Translations under genes and position numbers: made by a program
Shown here: positions 25,345 through 33,933 of the stretch, one piece after another
Numbering within the stretch: position 1 is the stretch's first letter
Layout of the letters: every line of letters starts with the position of its first letter
Assembly: GCF_017356035.1 (NCBI RefSeq)
Contig: NZ_JAFIQX010000004.1
Location: forward strand, 496,001-560,000
DNA from: Longitalea luteola
Lineage (GTDB): Bacteria > Bacteroidota > Bacteroidia > Chitinophagales > Chitinophagaceae
Direction: 5' to 3'
Length of the DNA: 64,000 nt
Notes under the pieces: model-generated
Databases searched by the model: none
What the model was told of the DNA's origin: nothing
The model's input: the letters and a program-made list of their open reading frames with translations, nothing else

Positions 25345-26385
25345 ATGGAGTTGTTGCAGTGGAAAGTTATACAGGTGATCCCCGAAACACCTGATGCGAT
25401 TACTTATGTTTTGGAAGAAACTAATGGAAACCCGGTTAGCTGGGATGCCGGTCAGTCCCTGACCTTTTTATTTACCCGTCACGGGCATGAGATCCGCCGT
25501 TCCTATTCAATTTGTACAGCGCCGGGCATCGATAAACATATAGCCATCACCGTAAAAAAGAAAGAGAATGGTGAAATATCGCGGCATATTCTGGGCACCT
25601 GGCAAAAAGGAACGCTCGTGCGCAGTTTACCCCCGGCCGGCCGCTTTGTCATTGATACCGATCCTGCACAAAAGCGGCATATCTGGTTCATTGCGGCAGG
25701 CAGCGGCATAGCACCCATTCTGGCCCTGTTGAAAAAAGCGCTTTACAACGAACCGGGCAGCCATATCACCCTGTTGTATCAGAACCGCGATGAACGTTAT
25801 ATTATTTATCACAAAGTACTGCAGCAGCTGGCTGCCCAATATGCACACCGGTTCACTCGCATCGACCTGTTAAGCAATCCTCTTGACGCAGATACCAGAC
25901 CGGCACGGTTAAACAACTGGCTGTTGGAAAAAATAGTGGGGACAACAACAGCGGCGGGCCATGCGCTCAACACCCTGTTCTATACCTGCGGCCCGGAGCC
26001 GTTTATGCGGATGGTACAGTTCACCCTGCGCGTTATGGGTTTCCAGGAAGAACAGCTGCGCCAGGAACATTTTGTAATTGAACCGGTGCGCAAACCTGCC
26101 TTTACCATGCCGTCGACCCCATTTACCGTTATTGTGCAGTACGCTAAACAAACGCACAGGTTCACGTCTGCCTGGCCCGACACCATTTTACAGGCCGCCC
26201 AAAAGCAGGGCATTTCCCTGCCGTATAGTTGCAATGCCGGCCGCTGCGCTACCTGCGCCGCGCGGTGCCGCAAGGGTTCGGTGACCATGAGCATCAATGA
26301 AGTGTTAACCGATAAAGACCTGCAGCAGGGATTGGTACTCACCTGCACAGGATATGCTGCGGCAGACCTGGAACTGGAGATCTAA
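25345..26385 (+). CDS. FAD/2Fe-2S ferredoxin reductase (PaaE-like)
   Basis: A 346-aa electron-transfer protein. The FAD domain has RRSYSICTAPG (~52-62), the NAD(P)H domain has AAGSGIAPILALL (~120-132), and the C-terminal plant-type ferredoxin carries Cys296, Cys301, Cys304 and Cys334 in the C-x4-C-x2-C-x29-C spacing. The architecture is that of PaaE/Hcr-type reductases that feed electrons from NAD(P)H to an oxygenase or desaturase. No oxygenase lies adjacent. An in-frame GTG at 25339 overlaps the upstream stop; ATG 25345 is preferred. It is cotranscribed with the YhdH-type reductase. Confidence 0.92.
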   Translation: MELLQWKVIQVIPETPDAITYVLEETNGNPVSWDAGQSLTFLFTRHGHEIRRSYSICTAPGIDKHIAITVKKKENGEISRHILGTWQKGTLVRSLPPAGRFVIDTDPAQKRHIWFIAAGSGIAPILALLKKALYNEPGSHITLLYQNRDERYIIYHKVLQQLAAQYAHRFTRIDLLSNPLDADTRPARLNNWLLEKIVGTTTAAGHALNTLFYTCGPEPFMRMVQFTLRVMGFQEEQLRQEHFVIEPVRKPAFTMPSTPFTVIVQYAKQTHRFTSAWPDTILQAAQKQGISLPYSCNAGRCATCAARCRKGSVTMSINEVLTDKDLQQGLVLTCTGYAAADLELEI

Positions 26386-26391
26386 GAATAG

Positions 26392-26985
26392 CTACACATA
26401 ACTGGTACGGCTGCGGTCTAATGTAACAGGATGTTTATATTCCAGGAAAAGATCGAGTATCGCATTTACGCCATGTTCTTTTGCCAGCGCATACTCGGCA
26501 TCGGTAAGAAAGGTCAGCCAGAGAAAAGAAACATCGTCATCGTCAACCCGGAAAACGGTTCCCGTGTCGGCAATGACAATGGTAGTAAGCGTGAGTAAAG
26601 TGGTCAGCGAAGAATTTTCGAATACCTCACCCATATGGATCGTATGCCCCCAGCCCAGGTAGGTTGGCGGATCCTGCAGGAAGGGAAAAGCGCCGGCCCA
26701 GCACATCCAGTTGGCCAGGTCATCCAGTTTTGTTTCATCTTCCCTTACATAGGCAATTAACTCAGTCCTTTTTGTATCAGTATCTTCTGCCCGCTCATCC
26801 AAAACCATTGGCTGCAGGCTCATGCCATAAGTTGCGAGTGTACCCCATGGACGGCCCGTCTTTTCTGCCGGAAAATAAGCACAGCCAACTTCAGGCCCTT
26901 CCTCACTGGGATCCCACAACAAAGAAGGCGCCGCGCCGAAATGACTGGTGAGCTTTTTTAGTATGTTGGTATGATGCGGTTTCAT
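26392..26985 (-). CDS. Suppressor-of-fused (SUFU) domain protein
   Basis: A 197-aa protein of the bacterial SUFU family. Recognised by the ELIAYVRE block (~75-82), the LANWMCWAGAFPFLQDPPTYLGWGHTI region (cut ~88-116, with the typical F-P-F...L-G-x-G-H-T-I) and VFRVDDDDVSFLWLTFLTDAEYALAKEHG (~147-172). Bacterial SUFU proteins are often immunity or interaction proteins, but many are simple orphans. ATG 26985; only 3 bases separate it from the stop of the upstream cytidine deaminase, so they share a transcript. It converges on the flavoprotein gene with a 6-base gap. No toxin is visible. Confidence 0.85.
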   Translation of the reverse strand: MKPHHTNILKKLTSHFGAAPSLLWDPSEEGPEVGCAYFPAEKTGRPWGTLATYGMSLQPMVLDERAEDTDTKRTELIAYVREDETKLDDLANWMCWAGAFPFLQDPPTYLGWGHTIHMGEVFENSSLTTLLTLTTIVIADTGTVFRVDDDDVSFLWLTFLTDAEYALAKEHGVNAILDLFLEYKHPVTLDRSRTSYV

Positions 26986-26988
26986 TGG

Positions 26989-27474
26989 TCATTTCAATTC
27001 TTCACTGGTAAAAGCCAAAGGAAGCAATGAACTTGCTTTTGGTATCACATATATTTTTCCTTCCATACCACCGAGTATCAGCCTGATCGGATGCCCAACC
27101 CTGGATTCAAACTCCTGCAACGACTGACGGCAGATGCCACATGGCGAAATAGGATGATCACTATCGCCATTACCGGCCTGGTAACTGATCGCCAGCGATT
27201 CAATCGGCACCTTGGGATACAGGGATGATGCGGAAGCCAGCAATACCCGTTCGGCACATAAGCCCACCGGAAAAGAAGCATTCTCCTGGTTGCTGCCGGC
27301 AACAATTTCTCCATTGGCCAGTTTGGCCACAGCACCTACATGAAAATGAGAATAGGGCGCATACGCATGTTCCGTTACTTCCCTCGCTTCATTAAGCAAC
27401 CACGCATCTTCTTCTGATAATTCATCTATGGAATCATAGATCTCGAAGGAAAACCTGTATTCATCTTTTTTCAT
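26989..27474 (-). CDS. cdd: Cytidine deaminase
   Basis: A 161-aa zinc-dependent deaminase of the homotetrameric type, converting cytidine/deoxycytidine to uridine/deoxyuridine in pyrimidine salvage. Zinc ligands and catalytic Glu: Cys73-Ala-Glu75 (GLCAERV) and Cys112-x-x-Cys115 (SPCGICRQ). SNQENASFP is the nucleoside-binding block. The N-terminal ~25 residues are an acidic extension. ATG 27474. First gene of a two-gene unit with the SUFU protein, downstream of the lepB terminator. Confidence 0.95.
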   Translation of the reverse strand: MKKDEYRFSFEIYDSIDELSEEDAWLLNEAREVTEHAYAPYSHFHVGAVAKLANGEIVAGSNQENASFPVGLCAERVLLASASSLYPKVPIESLAISYQAGNGDSDHPISPCGICRQSLQEFESRVGHPIRLILGGMEGKIYVIPKASSLLPLAFTSEELK

Positions 27475-27504
27475 ATTCCTGATTTTATATTAAACCTTAC
27501 GAGA

Positions 27505-27535
27505 CAAAAAATCCTCCCCACAGTGCGGGGAGGAT
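27505..27535 (-). terminator. Rho-independent terminator of lepB
   Basis: ATCCTCCCC/GGGGAGGAT (9-bp perfect stem, 7-base loop) followed on the minus strand by TTTTTTGTC. It lies beyond the GGTAACC tract at the 3' end of lepB, so that tract is transcribed. Confidence 0.9.
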
Positions 27536-27557
27536 CATTAAAGATATGAAATATGTT

Positions 27558-27689
27558 TCAGGTTGCATGTTACAGGTTACCAGTTAGCGGGTACCGGTTG
27601 CCAGGCCTTGCATGGCGATCCTCCTGCGGGCAATTGGGCTCACCGAATTTTTTGCCCGGTGACCGGAAACGGGAAACCGGTAACCGTTA
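27558..27689. repeat. GGTTACC/GGTAACC tract at the lepB 3' end
   Basis: Words GGTTACAGGTTACCAGTT, GGTACCGGTTGCC and GGAAACCGGTAACC. The last GGTAACCG runs straight into the stop codon of lepB (minus-strand TAA at 27687-27689). A GTAACC-family member. Confidence 0.65.
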
Positions 27690-29270
27690 ATGTATTGTTC
27701 TGAACATGCGGTTCCAGCGTACACCTTTATCCCAGCTCATCCAGATCAACCAGGCTTCTCCTACTACATGATCTTCCGGTACAAAACCCCAGAAGCGGCT
27801 GTCCTGCGACCGGTGGCGGTTGTCACCCATCATCCAGTAATAGTTCATTTTAAAGGTATAAGAAGTTGCTTCCTGGCCGTTAATGAAGATCCTGCCATCC
27901 CGTTCTTCCCAACTGTTATTTTCGTACACTTTGATAGCGCGTTTATAACAGGCGATGTTCTTAGGGGTCAATGGTATGGTAACACCTTTTTTAGGGATCC
28001 AGAGCGGACCGAACTCATCCGTGCTCCATAAAACCAGGGCCGTATCACGCGGGAATATCCGGGGGTCGCCTACATTTTCCAGTTTACGGGTAACAGTTAC
28101 ACCCGGGATCTTTTTCAAGATCTCGGCTTCCGATTCAGTCATGTTGATCATGTAACTGTTCGGGCCGTAAGGAATAAAATCAGGATTGCGCTCATCGGTA
28201 TTTAAGCGTATGCCCGCTTCCCGCAATTCATCTTCGCTCAATATTCTGTTATTGGCAGTAGTAACCACATAGTCAGTAGCAGAAGATGGTGAAATATATG
28301 CTTTCTGACCATTGACAAATAAAATACCATCTACGATCTGAATGGTATCGCCGGGAATGGCCACACATCTTTTAATGTAATTCTCGCGCTTGTCAACGGG
28401 GCGGGTCATAATGGTATAGTCTGTCCATACAATTTCCCGCGCCTTTTGCCTGCTGATCGCCTTAAGGTCGGCCTCATTCGGGATTTGACCCTTTAATTGC
28501 TGGTACTGCCGCATTTCTTCACTTTGTAAGATGTCGTAATACGGGTCCTGCGAATCCAGTTCCTTGGTGAGCGTATCACCTGCCGGAAAATTGAACACTA
28601 CCACATCATTGCGTTTCACCGGAGTGGCAAACCAGCGGGTGTATGGCAAATGAACGACCTCAGTGTACGATTTTGAATTAAATATAGGCAGGGTGTGATG
28701 TACGAATGGAACAGCCAGCGGTGTATTGGGGATGCGGGGGCCATAACTTAGTTTGCTAACGAATAAGAAATCGTTCACCAGCAGCGTTTTTTCCATGGAG
28801 CCGGTGGGGATGGTATAGGCTTCAAACACAAACACCCTGATAAGGGTAGCCGCTACCACGGCAAAAACACCGGCATCGATCCATTCCCGCAGGGTCGTTT
28901 TTTTGTGATTTTTTACGGCTTCGGGACCCAGGTATTTTACCTTTTTGTCCATGCCGATATAGGGGAAATAAACCACCCCTAAAAGCGCCGCGCCTGCATG
29001 ATCGAGAAAGCTGAATTTACCAAACAATTTCACGAACTCCACCAGCAGCCACATGCTGATGAACCAGCCCGCAACCGGCAAAAATTGCCAGAAGAACCAG
29101 TGTTTTTTCAACCGGGCGGCTTTTACGATCTCCCAGGTATTATAGAACGGTACCCAGGCTTTCCAGGATGGGATACCGGCTTTTTCGAATAACTTGGCTA
29201 AGCCGAAGGCTGGCAGTTCTACTATCAGTAAGGATATTAGTATAATAACAAACAGATCGTGTAAACTCAT
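27687..29270 (-). CDS. lepB: Signal peptidase I with N-terminal membrane extension
   Basis: A 527-aa type I (S26) signal peptidase that removes signal peptides of exported proteins. The Ser/Lys dyad is Ser158 (IPTGSMEKTL) and Lys300 (YIKRCVAIPGD); the box-E motif GDNRHRSQDSR is near ~482-492. It is much larger than E. coli LepB (324 aa). The first ~120 residues form extra helices with FEKAGIPSWKAWVPFYN and a proline-rich WFFWQFLPVAGW block, resembling DUF5684-type modules, before the catalytic TM anchor (~131-150). There is also a ~130-residue insertion between Ser and Lys. Both are usual in Bacteroidota. ATG 29270; a -7 box TATTTTTG lies at 29299-29306 (minus). Confidence 0.95.
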   Translation of the reverse strand: MSLHDLFVIILISLLIVELPAFGLAKLFEKAGIPSWKAWVPFYNTWEIVKAARLKKHWFFWQFLPVAGWFISMWLLVEFVKLFGKFSFLDHAGAALLGVVYFPYIGMDKKVKYLGPEAVKNHKKTTLREWIDAGVFAVVAATLIRVFVFEAYTIPTGSMEKTLLVNDFLFVSKLSYGPRIPNTPLAVPFVHHTLPIFNSKSYTEVVHLPYTRWFATPVKRNDVVVFNFPAGDTLTKELDSQDPYYDILQSEEMRQYQQLKGQIPNEADLKAISRQKAREIVWTDYTIMTRPVDKRENYIKRCVAIPGDTIQIVDGILFVNGQKAYISPSSATDYVVTTANNRILSEDELREAGIRLNTDERNPDFIPYGPNSYMINMTESEAEILKKIPGVTVTRKLENVGDPRIFPRDTALVLWSTDEFGPLWIPKKGVTIPLTPKNIACYKRAIKVYENNSWEERDGRIFINGQEATSYTFKMNYYWMMGDNRHRSQDSRFWGFVPEDHVVGEAWLIWMSWDKGVRWNRMFRTIH

Positions 29271-29298
29271 TATGGGGCTGTTTTATAAAAAATCCGGG

Positions 29299-29306
29299 CA
29301 AAAATA
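29299..29306 (-). promoter_or_regulatory. -7 promoter element of lepB
   Basis: Minus-strand TATTTTTG, exact TAnnTTTG match, 28 bases before the lepB ATG. No clear TTG at -33. Confidence 0.45.
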
Positions 29307-29450
29307 CCATATTAATATTCACAGGAACAGGGCAATAACGAACAATTTGCTAAAAAAAGTGTCTATATTTTGGCAGAATGGCGCTATTTATGATGAACAG
29401 TATTTCTCCAGTTGCATTAGTTGTGATATCTTACCTTTTGTTACAATACT

Positions 29451-30371
29451 ATGAATTTGTTTTCCATCCGGGATATTGAAAACTTAACGGGAATTAAAGC
29501 GCATACCCTGCGCATCTGGGAACAACGCTATAACCTCTTCTGCCCCAAACGCAGGGAAAGCAAGCACCGTTTCTATGATTGTGAGGATCTGAAACACCTC
29601 TTACGCATTGCCTACCTGTACAACCAGGGACACAAGATTTCCCAGATTGCCTGCTGTTCGCCTGAAGAAATGGCCAGATTGGCCCTCGAGGCAAAGCCGG
29701 ATACCGATAATTACGAAATTTTTATCAATCAATTAACAGAAGCGTCCATCGACCTCGATCAGCCCCGGTTCGATAAAATTCTCCATAACCTCGTCTTACA
29801 TGCCGGTTTCGAAAAAAGCATGATCAGTGTGCTATTCCCTTTCCTCAAAAAGATAGGGGTATTATGGCTGAACGGCCAGGTAATACAGGCACATGCCCAT
29901 TTTGCCCGTTCGCTGATCATTAAAAAAATGATGGTGGCTATTGACGGACTGGAAAAACCGGCTTACACCGGTGGCCGCAGGGTACTGTTATTCACCCCGG
30001 CGGGCGACCACCACGATATGCCGGGCGGCGAATGCCAGGAGCTGCCCCTGCTGTTCATGCAATATATGCTGAAGAAAGAAGGCGTGCCCACGATTTACAT
30101 GGGCAAAAATGTGCCGTTGGACATGTTGCAGCTGATCTGCAACCAGCAGCCCTGCACACAATTGTATTTCCTCATCATTCCGAACCTGAATAAATGCGAC
30201 ATGCATGAATACCTGAAAACGTTCTCTCACATGTTTCCCGAGAAGGAGATCGTTTTTTCAGGGCCTGAAGCCTGTCAGTGCAGCTGTGATCTGAAAAACG
30301 TAAGATTATTGAAGACAATTGAGGAGAAGAAAGCCTTCCTGAAGGAAGGCATTAACGTGTTAACAAGTTAA
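29451..30371 (+). CDS. MerR-family regulator with CarH/LitR-like B12-binding-type domain
   Basis: A 306-aa protein. The N-terminal MerR helix-turn-helix (IRDIENLTGIKAHTLRIWEQRY, cut across 7-28; then HRFYDCEDL) is followed by a four-helix module (~85-170) and a Rossmann-like domain (~180-300). This is the architecture of CarH, a coenzyme-B12 light sensor. Key residues are only partly kept: the helix motif reads W...QAHAHFA (one His kept, Glu lost), and the usual E/D-x-H-x-x-G reads GDHHDMPGG. B12 binding is therefore uncertain. ATG 29451, divergent from lepB. The last codons VLTS-stop lie in a GTTAACAAGTTAATTGG word. Confidence 0.87.
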   Translation: MNLFSIRDIENLTGIKAHTLRIWEQRYNLFCPKRRESKHRFYDCEDLKHLLRIAYLYNQGHKISQIACCSPEEMARLALEAKPDTDNYEIFINQLTEASIDLDQPRFDKILHNLVLHAGFEKSMISVLFPFLKKIGVLWLNGQVIQAHAHFARSLIIKKMMVAIDGLEKPAYTGGRRVLLFTPAGDHHDMPGGECQELPLLFMQYMLKKEGVPTIYMGKNVPLDMLQLICNQQPCTQLYFLIIPNLNKCDMHEYLKTFSHMFPEKEIVFSGPEACQCSCDLKNVRLLKTIEEKKAFLKEGINVLTS

Positions 30372-30384
30372 TTGGTCAAATATC

Positions 30385-30411
30385 TGTGCCACACCTTAAC
30401 GGTGTGGCACA
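30385..30411. terminator. Bidirectional hairpin between convergent MerR and response regulator genes
   Basis: GTGCCACACC/GGTGTGGCAC, a perfect 10-bp stem extended by one T-A pair, with loop TTAAC. No strong T-run on either side. It lies centrally between two converging stops. Confidence 0.65.
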
Positions 30412-30416
30412 TGTAA

Positions 30417-31580
30417 CTATCTTTTAGGAATTACGTAGGCATGTACGTCTTCTGAAATGATGGTTTTACCCGATAAGATGATCAACCGCTCAACCACGTT
30501 CCGTAATTCACGGATGTTACCCGTCCAGTTATGTTGTTTCAGTGCATCCAGGGCTTCTTTATCGATGCCTTTTTTGGGAATACCATAATCAGCGCAGATA
30601 TCTGCCAGGAATTTATCAACCAGCAAAGGAATATCCTCGCGGCGATCGTTCAGTGAAGGCACATGTATGATGATCACGCTTAGCCGGTGATACAAGTCAA
30701 GGCGGAAATTCTTTTCATCCACCTCTTTCAACAGATCTTTATTGGTAGCCGCGATCACCCGCACATCTACACTGATATCTTTGTCACCACCCACGCGGGT
30801 TATCTTGCCTTCCTGCAGGGCACGTAATACTTTGGCTTGGGCACTCAGGCTCATATCGCCGATCTCATCGAGGAACAACGTACCGCCATGGGCCTGTTCA
30901 AACTTGCCTATACGTTGTTTAACAGCCGAGGTAAAAGAACCTTTTTCATGGCCGAATAATTCACTTTCTATAAGTTCGCTGGGGATGGCCGCGCAATTCA
31001 CTTCCACCAACGGCCCCGAAGCGCGGTTACTTTTTTCATGCACCCAGCGGGCAACCAGCTCCTTACCTACCCCGTTCTCACCGGTAACCAGGATACGCGC
31101 GTCGGTAGGCGCTACCTTATCAATGGTTTCTTTGATCTTTACAATGGGCGCCGATTCGCCGATCATTTCTTCCACCTTACTCACCTTGCGCTTCAACACT
31201 TTGGTTTCGGTAACCAGGTTGTTCTTATCCATCGCATTGCGAATGGTGATCAACAGGCGGTTCAGGTCTGGCGGTTTTGAAATATAATCATACGCGCCCT
31301 TTTTAACCGCTTCTACAGCCGTTTCAATGGTTCCATGACCCGAGATCATGATCACCGGCACATCTGAATTGGCTTCACGCGCCTTATCAAGAAATTCAAT
31401 ACCATCCAGTTTGGGCATTTTGATATCACACAACACTACATCATACGCTTTTTCCTTGAATTTCTTCAGCCCTTCTTCCCCATCGCCTGCCTCTTCGATC
31501 TTATACCCTTCATAAGAAAGTATCTCACACAGGGTTTTACGGATAGCTTTTTCGTCGTCGATAATTAAAATGTTTGACAT
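30417..31580 (-). CDS. NtrC-type response regulator with AAA+ domain, no HTH
   Basis: A 387-aa protein: receiver domain (1-~120, phosphoacceptor Asp52 in CDIKMP), linker, then an AAA+ sigma-54-activator domain (~140-370) with Walker A GENGVGKE (167-174), Walker B GGTLFLDEIGD (232-242) and the arginine-finger region FRLDLYHRL. The loop that contacts sigma-54, normally GAFTGA, reads GSFTSA (214-219). After the AAA+ lid the protein ends at AYVIPKR; the Fis-type DNA-binding domain is missing. It may act from solution on RNA polymerase, or have another role (inference). No histidine kinase is adjacent. ATG 31580. Confidence 0.92.
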   Translation of the reverse strand: MSNILIIDDEKAIRKTLCEILSYEGYKIEEAGDGEEGLKKFKEKAYDVVLCDIKMPKLDGIEFLDKAREANSDVPVIMISGHGTIETAVEAVKKGAYDYISKPPDLNRLLITIRNAMDKNNLVTETKVLKRKVSKVEEMIGESAPIVKIKETIDKVAPTDARILVTGENGVGKELVARWVHEKSNRASGPLVEVNCAAIPSELIESELFGHEKGSFTSAVKQRIGKFEQAHGGTLFLDEIGDMSLSAQAKVLRALQEGKITRVGGDKDISVDVRVIAATNKDLLKEVDEKNFRLDLYHRLSVIIIHVPSLNDRREDIPLLVDKFLADICADYGIPKKGIDKEALDALKQHNWTGNIRELRNVVERLIILSGKTIISEDVHAYVIPKR

Positions 31581-31651
31581 ATTTGGTTTAACAGTCTTTA
31601 GCTATGGAAAAATAGAGTTTTATCATCTCATGGTTCATCAAAAGTAACGAT

Positions 31652-32431
31652 ATGCAACGGAACCTCCTCACGACAATTATCCTGCCGTTTTTACTTATTA
31701 ATTGTATGGGAAAAACCACAAATATCAATGAAGCCGGCCCTCAACCATATACACTCACTGCAACGCCGTCATCGGTAGCAGAAATTCCTGTGCCAGCAGG
31801 ATTTAAACGCATAACTTACCCCGAACGGTCTTTTGCCACCTGGTTACGTAAGCAGCCGCTTAAAAAAGATGCGAGGGTTTACCTGTACAATGGCCGGCTT
31901 AAGCGCAACCAGCAGGCTCAGTATGCGGTGCTCGATCTGCCTGTTGGCGACAAAGACCTGCAGCAGTGTGCCGATGCAGTAATGCGCCTGCGGGCATCGT
32001 ACCTGCTTGAACAAAAACGGTATGCTGAGATCTTTTTTACAGATAACAGTGGAAAAAAACATGCTTGTCCGAACCCTGTCGACAGCACCCGGTTCGAGCG
32101 CTATCTTGAAAGGGTGTACAGCTTTTGCGGCACAGCCTCACTTGAAAAGCAATTACGTCGGGTAACTGATTTTGCGTCGATACAACCGGGTGATGTTTTG
32201 ATCAAAGGCGGTTCGCCGGGGCATTGTGTAATGGTTATGGATATGGCCGTTAACAGCAATGGCAGAGCGATCTACCTGCTGGCGCAAAGTTATATGCCGG
32301 CGCAAAATATTCACCTGTTAAAAAACCCGGTAAACGGGGTTTTGAGCCCCTGGTACGAAGTAAAGACCGATAACTCATTCATTTACACACCCGAGTGGAC
32401 ATTCACCCCGCATCAGCTGCGGCGATGGTAA
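31652..32431 (+). CDS. DUF4846 lipoprotein
   Basis: A 259-aa protein with a hydrophobic leader ending in LLINC (Cys18), a plausible lipobox, so probably lipid-anchored at the envelope. The mature part matches DUF4846: FKRITYPERSFATWLRKQPL (cut ~50-69), VYLYNGRLKRNQQAQYAVLDL, then DVLIKGGSPGHCVMVMDMA and LAQSYMPAQNIH near the C-terminus. The latter resembles an NlpC/P60- or YiiX-like Cys/His fold (SPGHCV), but no function is established. ATG 31652, divergent from the response regulator. A small membrane ORF follows at 32550. Confidence 0.85.
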   Translation: MQRNLLTTIILPFLLINCMGKTTNINEAGPQPYTLTATPSSVAEIPVPAGFKRITYPERSFATWLRKQPLKKDARVYLYNGRLKRNQQAQYAVLDLPVGDKDLQQCADAVMRLRASYLLEQKRYAEIFFTDNSGKKHACPNPVDSTRFERYLERVYSFCGTASLEKQLRRVTDFASIQPGDVLIKGGSPGHCVMVMDMAVNSNGRAIYLLAQSYMPAQNIHLLKNPVNGVLSPWYEVKTDNSFIYTPEWTFTPHQLRRW

Positions 32432-32549
32432 ATAACTCTGTACACATAAGAGTATTCCTTAGTAAATCTACCTTGCAGGGCTTAACAATACATATTATTT
32501 TAGAGCCATATCCTTTAGAAAAAACATTGTTAATCAAAATCCGTTACTT

Positions 32550-32684
32550 ATGAAGGCATCTGCAGTAGATGTTCAGTCACACCTGTCACTTACCAAAGTA
32601 ATTACCCGTTTAGCACTTTTAGGAGGATTTATTCTTGGAGGCATGTATGGTCTGCTGACCTTATGTTCTTCATTATTAAAATAA
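32550..32684 (+). CDS. Small hydrophobic protein, 44 aa
   Basis: ATG AAG GCA... to TAA at 32684 encodes 44 residues: a polar start (MKASAVDVQSHLSLTK), then one strongly hydrophobic helix (~17-43) with GG motifs (LLGGFILGGMYGLL). It is shorter than usual annotation cut-offs. Support: clean start and stop, a single typical membrane helix, and a hairpin with T-run 44 bases after the stop (32728-32755). I do not recognise it. It could be a single-pass membrane peptide; coding status needs confirmation. Confidence 0.5.
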   Translation: MKASAVDVQSHLSLTKVITRLALLGGFILGGMYGLLTLCSSLLK

Positions 32685-32727
32685 TTTCCGGAGAACTTTT
32701 TAGTAATATCCAAAGCAAGCAAAAACG

Positions 32728-32755
32728 GCCTTCCGGTAAATCGGGAGGCTTGTTT
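32728..32755 (+). terminator. Probable terminator after the small ORF
   Basis: GCCTTCC/GGGAGGC (one G-T pair, 8-base loop) followed by TTGTTTCGTT. A moderate terminator. Confidence 0.5.
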
Positions 32756-32756
32756 C

Positions 32757-32800
32757 GTTACAGGTTGCCAGTTACCGGTTGCGGGTTACCAGTTACCCGG
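32757..32800. repeat. GTTACAGGTTGCCAGTTACCGG tract
   Basis: GTTACAGG, GTTGCCAGTTACCGG, GTTGCGGGTTACC, AGTTACCCGG: GTAACC-family words between the small ORF and the convergent pdhB gene. Confidence 0.55.
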
Positions 32801-32926
32801 CCGCGAATGTCATTCCCTTTACAACGATCACCGCTTCACAGTTTTTACCTCGCTTATCAGCAATAAAAAAGTGAGCTACTCACCAGGAGCAGCCCACCAT
32901 AATAACTTTATGCCTCGTTGCCTTTT

Positions 32927-33913
32927 TTATTTCTTCATGTACATAACTTCTTTCACCAGGCGCACGGTTTTGTCAACGCTTGGTAAGGCTGCTTCAACCA
33001 GGTTGGGTGCGTAGTGCAGCGGAGCATCAGCAGCGGTGAGGCGGCGGATCGGCGCATCCAGGTAGTCGAAAGCTTCTTTTTGAATGCGGTAAGCAATCTC
33101 TGAAGAAACCGAACACATGGGCCATTGCTCTTCTACGATCACCAGGCGGTTGGTCTTTTTAACGCTCTCCAGGATCGTGTGCCAGTCGAGCGGACGAATA
33201 GTACGCAGGTCAACCACTTCAGCGCTCACCCCTTCTTTTTCCAGCTCGGCAGCAGCGCCCAGGGCAACCTTCATCATCTTATTGTAAGAAACAATGGTAA
33301 CATCGCTGCCTTGTTTCTTAACATCGGCTTTACCGATCTCGATGATATATTCTTCTTCGGGAACTTCGCCTTTGTCGCCATACATTACCTCACTCTCCAT
33401 GAACATTACCGGATCCTCGTCGCGGATAGCGGCTTTCATTAAACCTTTGGCATCGTATGGATTGGAAGGAGAAATTACTTTAATACCGGGGATATTTGCA
33501 TAGTAGCTTTCAAAAGCTGTAGAGTGCTGGGCGCCTAACTGGCCGGCAGAACCATTAGGCCCGCGGAAAACGATGGGACAACCGATTTGTCCACCGCTCA
33601 TAGCCAGCATTTTAGAAGCTGTGTTTAAAATCTGATCCAATGCCAATACAGCAAAGTTCCAGGTCATGAACTCAACGATCGGACGTAAACCGTTTTGAGC
33701 AGCACCTACCGCAATACCGGCGAAACCCAGCTCGGCAATAGGGGTGTCAATAACTCTTTTAGGGCCAAATTCTGCCAGCATTCCCTGGCTTACTTTATAG
33801 GCGCCATTGTATTCAGCTACTTCCTCACCCATCAGGAAAACCCGGTCGTCTCTCCTCATTTCTTCACTCATAGCTTCGCGGAGCGCTTCGCGAAATGCGA
33901 TAGATCTTGCCAT
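32927..33913 (-). CDS. pdhB: Pyruvate dehydrogenase E1 component, beta subunit
   Basis: A 328-aa transketolase-type beta subunit of the alpha2beta2 E1 enzyme, which with E1-alpha decarboxylates pyruvate using thiamine diphosphate. Motifs: FREALREAMSEEM, VFLMGEEVAEYNGAYKVSQG (cut ~25-44), DTPIAELGFAGIAVGAA (~56-72), RGPNGSAGQLGAQHS (~117-131). The TPP-activating Glu is in the MGEEVAEY/TPIAE region. No alpha subunit or E2 gene is adjacent; in many Bacteroidota pdhB stands alone. ATG 33913 with a full Bacteroidota promoter ~20 bases upstream, framed by an inverted repeat. Confidence 0.96.
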   Translation of the reverse strand: MARSIAFREALREAMSEEMRRDDRVFLMGEEVAEYNGAYKVSQGMLAEFGPKRVIDTPIAELGFAGIAVGAAQNGLRPIVEFMTWNFAVLALDQILNTASKMLAMSGGQIGCPIVFRGPNGSAGQLGAQHSTAFESYYANIPGIKVISPSNPYDAKGLMKAAIRDEDPVMFMESEVMYGDKGEVPEEEYIIEIGKADVKKQGSDVTIVSYNKMMKVALGAAAELEKEGVSAEVVDLRTIRPLDWHTILESVKKTNRLVIVEEQWPMCSVSSEIAYRIQKEAFDYLDAPIRRLTAADAPLHYAPNLVEAALPSVDKTVRLVKEVMYMKK

Positions 33914-33933
33914 TCTGTATTCAGTTTTTAAAA

